A stretch of 64,000 nt of DNA from Nonomuraea thailandensis. Lineage in GTDB: Bacteria > Actinomycetota > Actinomycetes > Streptosporangiales > Streptosporangiaceae. This document shows positions 1-5,948 of this stretch, in pieces. A program made the position numbers and the translations under genes. The notes under the pieces were generated by a model. It did no database searches, was not told where the DNA came from, and saw only the letters and a program-made list of their open reading frames with translations. Positions within the stretch are counted from its first letter, which is position 1; each line of letters opens with the position of its first letter. The stretch is from positions 8,530,501-8,594,500 of the forward strand of contig NZ_JAMZEB010000002.1 in assembly GCF_024172165.1 (NCBI RefSeq). The letters run 5' to 3'.

Positions 1-561
1 GCCCGTGGCCAGGGCCATGGTGCGGGCCGCCGCCGCCGGGTCGGCCGGCGGGGCCTGCCCGGCCGCCGGGTCGAGGGTGGACAGCGCCGCGAGCCCCGCC
101 CACAGCAGGGTCAGCACGCCCACGACGACCGACCCGGTCACCACGGCGGTCCTCGGCCGCATGCCGCGCATCGCGAGCAGGAGCAGGCCGAGCGCGGCGT
201 ACAGGGTGAGGATGTCGCCGATCCACAGCAGGATCCCGTGGGCCAGGCCGATCACGAACAGCCCCAGGCACCGGCGCAGCGTCCTGGCCCGCACGCTCGC
301 TCCCGCCCGCTCCGCCGAGCGCATCTGGAGCGTGAACGAGTAGCCGAACAGGAACGAGAAGATGATGTAGAACTTGGTCAGCACGAGCGCGGTGACGAGC
401 GAGGCCACCGGGCCGTCGGGGATGGGCATGGTGCCGTTGACGGCGTAGCCGGGGTCGGCGAAGTAGCCGATGTTGGCCACCAGGATGCCCGCGAGCGCGA
501 ACCCGCGCACCACGTCGATCTCGTGGACCCGGGTGGCGGGCGGCGTGCGCACTTCTGTCAT
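1..561 (-). CDS. DUF418/YeiB-family membrane protein, 3' end cut off by window edge
   Basis: The start codon is the ATG at 561-559, and the frame stays open for 187 codons to base 1, so the C-terminus lies outside the window. The N-terminus carries the family hallmark RVHEIDVVRGFALAGILVAN (residues about 11-30), an Arg/Glu-containing motif leading into the first membrane helix. Hydrophobic helices follow around residues 50-72 (ending IIFSFLFGYSF) and 99-133. DUF418 proteins are predicted polytopic inner-membrane proteins of unknown transport role. The gene is divergent from the gene at 713, with about 150 bp between them. The family call is firm; no function is claimed. Confidence 0.85.
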   Translation of the reverse strand, partial: MTEVRTPPATRVHEIDVVRGFALAGILVANIGYFADPGYAVNGTMPIPDGPVASLVTALVLTKFYIIFSFLFGYSFTLQMRSAERAGASVRARTLRRCLGLFVIGLAHGILLWIGDILTLYAALGLLLLAMRGMRPRTAVVTGSVVVGVLTLLWAGLAALSTLDPAAGQAPPADPAAAARTMALATG

Positions 562-712
562 GACGCCGAAGCTACGGACGGCGGGCCCGGGCGGGCATCC
601 GACCTTGGTCTGGCTCCGCGCGTCCAAAGGATCGCGGGGCTGCCAGGCGTCCGGTGTGGCGATTGGTGGGGTAATTGGGGCAGAAGGTAAGGGGCTGCAC
701 CACAATGGGGGC

Positions 713-1822
713 ATGGCATACCCTCCTCAGCCGCCGCAACCGCAGCCCCACCATCCTGGACCGTGGGGTGCCGGGCAGGGCCCGGGAGCGCCGCAAGGAG
801 GCTACGGCCCTCCCCCGACCCACGGCCCCGCCCACGGTTACGGGCCTGCGCAGGGTCACGGGCCTGCCCAGGGTCACGGCCCCGCCCAGGGTTACGGGCC
901 GCAGCATGCCCCGCAGCAGCCAGGCCCCGGCCGGCCGCCGCATGGCCCTGGGCCCGGCGCGGCGCCGCACGGCAACCAGCCGCCCCACGGAGGCCCACCG
1001 CCTTACGGGAACCAGCCCCCGTACGGGAACCAGCCGCCCTTTGGGGCCCCGCAGAGCCACGGCGCACCGGGTCAGGCCCCCAGACCCCCGGCCAAGAGCA
1101 ACAACGCGCTGATCATCGGCGTCGTGGCCGGCCTGTCCGTGCTGCTCCTGGGCGGCGGCGGCTGGGCCGCGTACGCGTACCTGAGCTCACCCGGCCCGGC
1201 CCCCACGATCGCCATGCCCAGCAGCGCCCCGACCACCACCGCCCCCGCCCCGTCGGCCACCCCGGCCGAGTCGGACGAGCCCGCACCCGGCACGACACCG
1301 GACGAGACCCCCGATGAGACCCCGGCGACCTCCAAGCAGGCCCAGCCCGGCTCGCCGATCACCCACCAGGAGTTCGACGACTGGAACTTCGCCCTGGGCG
1401 GCATCAAGTTCAAGGCCGACAAGGTCGGTGGCTGGACCTACAGCTCGTGCACCCCGGTGGACGGCCAGGGCGTGCTGGCCAGGAACAAGTGCCAGCGGGC
1501 CGTGCAGCTCGCCTACTCCGCCTACAGCGGCCACCTCAAGGCCGTGCAGGTCATGATGTCCTTCCCCACCGACCGGGCCGCCAAGACCACGGCCGACCGG
1601 CTGGCGAAGCTGTCGTCGAACGCCGTCAAGTGGCGCCAGGACAAGGCGCTCACCCGCTACACCTACGGCAAGATCCTCTCGGGAGCGTCCAAGAACTACG
1701 TGGTCGTCACCATCGTCACCGCCGACAAGTCCGCCGGCACCAAGGCCCCGAACTTCCATGCCTACCTCCAGACCGACCACACCGGCTACTTCGAACTGCG
1801 CGACCAGACCATCACCAGCTGA
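713..1822 (+). CDS. Pro/Gly-rich single-pass membrane protein with extracellular domain
   Basis: This encodes 369 aa from the ATG at 713, chosen because the proline-rich segment typical of actinobacterial membrane proteins begins there (MAYPPQPPQPQ) and an AGG-rich stretch lies just upstream. Residues 1-125 are Pro/Gly/His/Gln-rich and include an 18-nt repeat encoding G-H/Y-G-P-A-Q. A single membrane helix (NNALIIGVVAGLSVLLLGG) follows near residue 130. After it come a Thr/Pro/Ala linker, probably outside the cell, and a folded C-terminal domain of about 150 residues with two cysteines (SSCTP and NKCQRA) that could form a disulfide. The layout resembles secreted or lipid-anchored substrate modules of actinomycetes. 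No catalytic motif is visible and the function is unknown. Confidence 0.85.
   Translation: MAYPPQPPQPQPHHPGPWGAGQGPGAPQGGYGPPPTHGPAHGYGPAQGHGPAQGHGPAQGYGPQHAPQQPGPGRPPHGPGPGAAPHGNQPPHGGPPPYGNQPPYGNQPPFGAPQSHGAPGQAPRPPAKSNNALIIGVVAGLSVLLLGGGGWAAYAYLSSPGPAPTIAMPSSAPTTTAPAPSATPAESDEPAPGTTPDETPDETPATSKQAQPGSPITHQEFDDWNFALGGIKFKADKVGGWTYSSCTPVDGQGVLARNKCQRAVQLAYSAYSGHLKAVQVMMSFPTDRAAKTTADRLAKLSSNAVKWRQDKALTRYTYGKILSGASKNYVVVTIVTADKSAGTKAPNFHAYLQTDHTGYFELRDQTITS
836..905 (+). repeat. 18-nt in-frame tandem repeat
   Basis: About 3.5 copies of an 18-base unit (starts 836, 854, 872 and 890) encode G-[YH]-G-P-A-Q in the N-terminal tail of the membrane protein starting at 713. The copies differ at only a few positions. 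Confidence 0.85.
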
Positions 1823-1877
1823 ACCCATCCCAAGGGGCGCGAATCGCCCGTGACCTGACGCCGATACCGTCGGCATC

Positions 1878-1931
1878 ATGTTCGACTCGCACCACGACAG
1901 CATCGAGACCGGCTCAGCGGGGCACCGATGA
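1878..1931 (+). CDS. Possible 17-aa leader peptide coupled to the downstream kinase
   Basis: An ATG at 1878 opens a 17-codon frame whose TGA (1929-1931) overlaps the ATG of the DUF1537 kinase in an ATGA arrangement. A TACCGT hexamer at 1865-1870 ends seven bases before this ATG, which would suit a leaderless transcript. No clear Shine-Dalgarno sequence precedes the kinase ATG itself, so coupling from this frame is a reasonable explanation. The peptide has no recognisable motif. This is inference from spacing only. Confidence 0.25.
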   Translation: MFDSHHDSIETGSAGHR

Positions 1932-3187
1932 TCGGCGCCATCGCGGACGACTTCACCGGCGCGACCGACGTGGCCGTGGCGCTGCGCCGCCGGGGCATCC
2001 GCACCCTGCTCTACTTCGGGCTCCCTCCCCAGCGCGCCGAGGCCCCCGAGCACGACGCCGTCGTGATCGCTCTCAAGACCCGCACGGTCCACAAGGCCGA
2101 CGCGGTGGCCCGCTCCCTGCGCGCGCTGCGCTGGCTGCGCGCCCACGGCGCCGCCGAGCAGGTCTACTTCAAGTACTGCTCCACCTTCGACTCCACTCCC
2201 GACGGCAACATCGGCCCGGTGCTGGACGCGCTGGCCGACGCCATGGACGTGCCCATCGTCCCCATGACGCCGAGCTCGCCCGAGCACGGCCGCACCCAGT
2301 ACAACGGCTATCTCTTCGTCGGGGACGTGCTGCTCGGCGAGTCCCCCATGCGGCACCACCCGCTCACCCCGATGACCGACTCGTACCTGCCGCGCCTGCT
2401 GGAGGCGCAGAGCGCGTACCGGTCGGGGGTCGTGACGCTGCCGCACGTACGCGGGCGGGGGGTCGAGCGGCGGCTGGCCGAGCTGCGCGGGCAGGGGGTG
2501 CGGTACGCGTTCGTGGACGCGCTGGAGGACGACGACCTGATGGAGGCCGGCCGCGCGCTGGCCGGCGCGCCGCTGGTCGCGGGGGCGGCCGGGCTCGCGG
2601 GCGGGCTGGCGGCGGCTCATGCGCGGACGCGTGCCGGTGCAGGGCACGGCGGGGCGCCGGCGCCCGAGCCGTCCGGGCCGGCCGCCGTGCTGGCGGGCAG
2701 TTGCTCGGCCCGCACGCTTGAGCAGGTCCACCACATGATCGAGGCGGGCAGGCCGGCCTACCGGCTGGACGCGCTGGCCGACCAGAACGCCGACTCGCTC
2801 GCCAGGGGCGCTCTGGCCTGGTACGACACCCTGCGCCAGGGCACCGGCGCCCCCTTGATCTACTCGTCGCTGGAGCCGGCGAAGCTACGCCGCGTCCAGG
2901 AGGCGCTGGGGGTCGAGCGGTCGGCCTCGATCCTGGAGGCGGCCATCGGCCGCATCGCCAGGGGGCTGGTGGAGCGGGGCGTCACCCGGCTGGTCACGGC
3001 GGGCGGCGAGACGTCCGGCGCGGTCGTGAGCGCGCTCGGCGTGCCCGGTGGCGTGATCGGGGCCGAGGCGGCGCGCGGCGTCCCCTGGATCCTCCCCTCC
3101 TCCGGGCCGGCGCTGCTGCTGAAGTCCGGCAACTTCGGCGACCCGGACCTGCTGCTGGAAGCCTCCCTCGCCGATCCGCGCAATTGA
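1928..3187 (+). CDS. Four-carbon acid sugar kinase (DUF1537 / OtnK-like)
   Basis: This 419-aa protein opens with MIGAIADDFTGATDVAVALR, the N-terminal signature of DUF1537 kinases, which phosphorylate 3-oxo-tetronates or related four-carbon acid sugars using ATP. Family length is about 400-430 aa, so it is complete. The C-terminal nucleotide-binding half is recognisable by TAGGETSGAVVSALG and by SGPALLLKSGNFG near the end, both typical of the family. It starts the run with the two permeases and binding protein that follow, so its substrate may be what the transporter imports. The usual partners of such kinases (PdxA2-type dehydrogenase, class II aldolase) are absent, so the pathway is not defined here. 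The substrate is unknown. Confidence 0.85.
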   Translation: MIGAIADDFTGATDVAVALRRRGIRTLLYFGLPPQRAEAPEHDAVVIALKTRTVHKADAVARSLRALRWLRAHGAAEQVYFKYCSTFDSTPDGNIGPVLDALADAMDVPIVPMTPSSPEHGRTQYNGYLFVGDVLLGESPMRHHPLTPMTDSYLPRLLEAQSAYRSGVVTLPHVRGRGVERRLAELRGQGVRYAFVDALEDDDLMEAGRALAGAPLVAGAAGLAGGLAAAHARTRAGAGHGGAPAPEPSGPAAVLAGSCSARTLEQVHHMIEAGRPAYRLDALADQNADSLARGALAWYDTLRQGTGAPLIYSSLEPAKLRRVQEALGVERSASILEAAIGRIARGLVERGVTRLVTAGGETSGAVVSALGVPGGVIGAEAARGVPWILPSSGPALLLKSGNFGDPDLLLEASLADPRN

Positions 3188-3200
3188 TCGTTTACGCTGG

Positions 3201-3232
3201 CTCCATATTCGCCGTCTCGGAGGAATATGGAG
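3201..3232 (+). promoter_or_regulatory. Perfect 10-bp inverted repeat covering a ribosome-binding site
   Basis: CTCCATATTC (3201-3210) and GAATATGGAG (3223-3232) are exact inverted repeats separated by 12 bases. In RNA they would form a stem whose loop and 3' arm contain the GGAGGA and GGAG ribosome-binding motifs of the small frame leading into the permease gene. It could act as a translational switch or as a DNA operator. A shorter CTCC/GGAG hairpin around the ribosome-binding site of the binding-protein gene (4902-4913) has a similar geometry. Confidence 0.45.
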
Positions 3233-3271
3233 AGCTTCATGGCGTTTCTCCTCACCGGGGCGATCTTTTGA
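3227..3271 (+). CDS. Possible 10-14 aa leader peptide before the permease
   Basis: ATG codons at 3227 and 3239 open the same short frame, which ends in TGA at 3269-3271, overlapping the proposed TTG start of the permease (3268). GGAGGA lies just before the first ATG and GGAG before the second. The peptide would be hydrophobic at its end (MAFLLTGAIF from the second start). The permease has no ATG start of its own at a sensible place, so translational coupling from this frame is plausible. No homology is known. Confidence 0.3.
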   Translation: MESFMAFLLTGAIF

Positions 3272-4059
3272 TCCCCCGGCTTTTGTCCCGCCCCTTCGAC
3301 AGCGCGTTATTCTGCGGTTTCCTCGGCGTGGCCGGTCTGCTCCTGCTCGCCGAGGCGGCGGGCCGGCTCGGGTTCGTTTCCACCGTGCAATTCCCGCTCG
3401 CCTCCACCGTGCTGGTCGCCGCGGCCGGGCTGGCGGCCGATCAGGAATTCCTGCTGGACGTCGGCGCCACCTTCGCGGCGTGGGCGCTGGGATTGTCGCT
3501 GACCGTGGCGTTCGCCGTGCCGGCCGGGCTGCTGCTCGGCAGCGTGCCGGCGGTGGAGCGGGCGCTGCGGCCGGTGATCGAGTTCCTGCGGCCGATCCCG
3601 TCCGTGGCGCTCATCCCGCTCGCGGCGTTCGTGTTCACCGAGCGGCTGGACATGAAGATCGCGATGATCATGTACGCCTCCACGTGGCCGATCCTGATCA
3701 ACACCATGTACGGCCTGAGAGAGGTCGATCCCCTGGCCAAGGAGACCCTGCGGACGTTCGGGTTCGGCCGGCTGGCGGTGCTGCTGCGGGTCTCGCTGCC
3801 GAGCACGGCCCCGTTCATCGCGACCGGGGTGCGGCTCGCCGCCACGATCGCGCTCATCCTGGCCATCAGCACGGAGTTGCTCGCGGGCGGCTCCGACGGG
3901 ATCGGCGCGTTCATCGTCCTGGCCGGCAGCAGCCCTGACGGGCTCACCCTGACCGTGGCCGCCACCGTCTGGGCGGGGCTGCTCGGCATCGCCACGAACG
4001 GCGCGTTCGTCTGGGCGGAGCGGCGCCTGTTCCACTGGCACCCGGGAACGGCCGCATGA
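3268..4059 (+). CDS. ABC transporter permease, SsuC/TauC type (first of two)
   Basis: A BPD_transp_1 inner-membrane permease, 263 aa if translation starts at the TTG at 3268. The frame is open back to 3184, but a start there would add a non-family extension. Several membrane helices are visible. The cytoplasmic EAA-like loop is the segment ETLRTFGFGRLAVLLRVSLP around residues 155-175, preceded by the family motif EFLRPIPSVALIPLAAFVF. This group imports nitrate, sulfonates, taurine, thiamine precursors or similar small molecules. The next permease starts inside this gene's stop codon (ATGA, 4056-4059). Together the two permeases probably form a heterodimeric channel. Confidence 0.85.
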   Translation: MIPRLLSRPFDSALFCGFLGVAGLLLLAEAAGRLGFVSTVQFPLASTVLVAAAGLAADQEFLLDVGATFAAWALGLSLTVAFAVPAGLLLGSVPAVERALRPVIEFLRPIPSVALIPLAAFVFTERLDMKIAMIMYASTWPILINTMYGLREVDPLAKETLRTFGFGRLAVLLRVSLPSTAPFIATGVRLAATIALILAISTELLAGGSDGIGAFIVLAGSSPDGLTLTVAATVWAGLLGIATNGAFVWAERRLFHWHPGTAA

Positions 4060-4844
4060 CCGCGATCCGGCGCGTGCTCGCCCGGCTGGCGAGGCTGTGG
4101 GTGGTGCCGCTCGTGCTCCTGGTGTGGGAGCTGGCCACGCGGGCCATGGAGCACCCGTTCTTCCCGCCCCCGTCGGTCATCGTCGGGCACATGCGCGAGC
4201 TGTGGTTCACCGGCTCTCCCGCCCGGCTCTGGCTGAACGACACCGCCCTGGCCAACTTCCCGCAGAGCCTCGGGCGGCTGCTGGCGGGCTGGGTGCTGGC
4301 CGGGGTGGGCGGGGTGGCGATCGGCGTGGCGATCGGGCGCTCCCCGCTGCTCTACCGCTTCCTCGATCCGATCATCCAGTTCGGCCGGGCGCTGCCCGCG
4401 CCGGCGCTGCTGCCGATGTTCCTGGCGCTGTTCTCGACGGGCACGCGCATGCAGATCGCCACGATCACGTTCGGGATCGTGTGGCCGGTGCTGTTCAACG
4501 CGGCCGACGGGGCGCGCGGCGTCGAGCCGCTGCATCTGGAGACGGCGCGGGTGTTCGGGCTCACGCGCGGGCAGCGGCTGCTGCGGGTCGTCCTGCCGTC
4601 GGCGGCGCCCAAGATCTTCGCGGGGCTGCGGCTCAGCCTGTCGCTGGCGCTGATCCTCATGGTCATCGCCGAGTTCTTCAGCACCGAGGGCATCGGGTTC
4701 CAGCTCCGGGCCGCGCAGCGGGCGTTCGACCTGCCGGGCGTGTGGGGAGCGATCGTGCTGCTCGGAATCCTCGGCTATTTGCTGAACCAGGGCTTTCTGC
4801 TCCTAGAGAAAAGAGCGCTCACCTGGCATGACGCAAAAATGTAG
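4056..4844 (+). CDS. ABC transporter permease, SsuC/TauC type (second of two)
   Basis: This 262-aa membrane protein of the SsuC/TauC family overlaps the preceding permease by four bases, so translation is probably coupled. Family features are FGRALPAPALLPMFLALFSTG in the central region, an EAA-like loop (ETARVFGLTRGQRLLRVVLP), and a C-terminal hydrophobic helix followed by a basic tail. Length matches family norms. It would pair with the upstream permease and with the lipoprotein encoded next. The required ATP-hydrolysing subunit is not encoded in the neighbouring genes and must be supplied from elsewhere if the transporter works. Confidence 0.88.
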   Translation: MTAIRRVLARLARLWVVPLVLLVWELATRAMEHPFFPPPSVIVGHMRELWFTGSPARLWLNDTALANFPQSLGRLLAGWVLAGVGGVAIGVAIGRSPLLYRFLDPIIQFGRALPAPALLPMFLALFSTGTRMQIATITFGIVWPVLFNAADGARGVEPLHLETARVFGLTRGQRLLRVVLPSAAPKIFAGLRLSLSLALILMVIAEFFSTEGIGFQLRAAQRAFDLPGVWGAIVLLGILGYLLNQGFLLLEKRALTWHDAKM

Positions 4845-4918
4845 CGAATCTGAAACGCGATTGGAGTTAGGCTCACAGATCGGCCTTGTCGGACGCATTT
4901 ACTCCATGAGGAGCGTTC

Positions 4919-5890
4919 ATGTTAGGTTTCCGGCACCTGCCCGCCCTCTGTATCGCGGCCTTGCTCGTCACCGCTTGCGGCGGAGGAGGCGATTCGGCCC
5001 CTCAATCCAATGGCCCGGAAAAGACCGAAATCAGGATCGGGATGTTGCCGCTCCCGGAGGTTGCTCCCATTCAGCTCGCCATCGACAAGGGCTATTTCGC
5101 CGCCGAAGGGCTCAAGGTACAGACGGAGCTGATCTCGGGCGGCGCGGCGGCGATGCCCGACCTGGTCTCCGGCAAGATCGACGTCCTGCACAGCAACTAC
5201 GTCTCCGCCCTGCTCGCCTCGGCCAGCGGCACCGTCAAGATCAAGGTCGTCGGCGACGCGTACGCCGCCCAGCCCGGCAACTTCCTGCTCATGACGAAGA
5301 AGGACTCGCCGATCACCGAGATCGCCGACCTCAGGGGCAGGACGATCGGCGTGAACACCCTCAACAACATCTCCACCCTCTCCGTGAGCGCCCTGCTCAA
5401 GCCCGCCGGGCTGCGGCCGGAGGACGTCAAGTTCGTCGAGCGGCCGTTCCCGGAGATGGCCGGCGCGCTGGAGAGCGGCCAGGTGGACGTCGCGCTCCTG
5501 CCCGAGCCGTTCCACCAGGCGGCGGCGAAGACGCTCGGCGCGATCACCCTCAGCGACCTGTTCACCGGCACGCTGGCCGACTTCCCGATCGCCGGCTACC
5601 TCGTCACGGAGAGCTTCGCCCAGCAGAACCCCAAGGCCGTCGCCGCGTTCCAGCGGGCCCTGCGCAAGGCGACCGAGCTGGCCCGCTCGGACCTGGCCGA
5701 GGTCACCGCCGCGCTGCAGAAGTACACCAAGATCGACCAGGAGACGGCCTCGACGATGAAGCTCGGCGGCTTCTCCACGGCCGTGGATCCGGCGCGGGTG
5801 CAGCGGGTGGCGGACCTCATGCTCGAGTTCGGCTACCTGAAGCAGAAGTTCGACGTGAGCACGATCCTCGCCGGAGGCGCCTCCGGCTGA
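4919..5890 (+). CDS. Lipoprotein substrate-binding protein of the ABC importer (SsuA/NMT1-like)
   Basis: This 323-aa extracytoplasmic solute-binding protein has a lipoprotein signal peptide ending in the lipobox LVTAC, with Cys20 as the lipidated residue. The start is ATG 4919 behind GAGGAG (4908-4913). The mature N-terminus has the NMT1/SsuA pattern (IRIGMLPLPEVAPIQLAIDKG), followed by ISGGAAAMPDLVSGKIDV and DLRGRTIGVNT, which line the ligand cleft in this fold. It anchors outside the membrane and delivers substrate to the two permeases just upstream. Ligand identity cannot be read from sequence; families with this fold bind aliphatic sulfonates, nitrate, or pyrimidine and thiamine precursors. 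Confidence 0.88.
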   Translation: MLGFRHLPALCIAALLVTACGGGGDSAPQSNGPEKTEIRIGMLPLPEVAPIQLAIDKGYFAAEGLKVQTELISGGAAAMPDLVSGKIDVLHSNYVSALLASASGTVKIKVVGDAYAAQPGNFLLMTKKDSPITEIADLRGRTIGVNTLNNISTLSVSALLKPAGLRPEDVKFVERPFPEMAGALESGQVDVALLPEPFHQAAAKTLGAITLSDLFTGTLADFPIAGYLVTESFAQQNPKAVAAFQRALRKATELARSDLAEVTAALQKYTKIDQETASTMKLGGFSTAVDPARVQRVADLMLEFGYLKQKFDVSTILAGGASG

Positions 5891-5899
5891 CCTCCGCCC

Positions 5900-5948
5900 G
5901 CCGCCGGAAGCGGGCCCAGCAGACCGGCCCGGCCCGCCCGCCGGCGGC
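5900..5948. terminator. Nested hairpin between convergent genes
   Basis: An outer stem, GCCGCCGG (5900-5907) with CCGGCGGC (5941-5948), encloses an inner stem, CGGGCC (5911-5916) with GGCCCG (5926-5931). It lies between the convergent ends of the binding-protein gene and the LuxR gene. There is no T-tract, as is common in high-GC actinobacteria. Confidence 0.55.

Noticed and set aside
11..343. Plus-strand frame at the left edge
   Set aside because: The minus strand encodes a clear DUF418 protein over the same bases.
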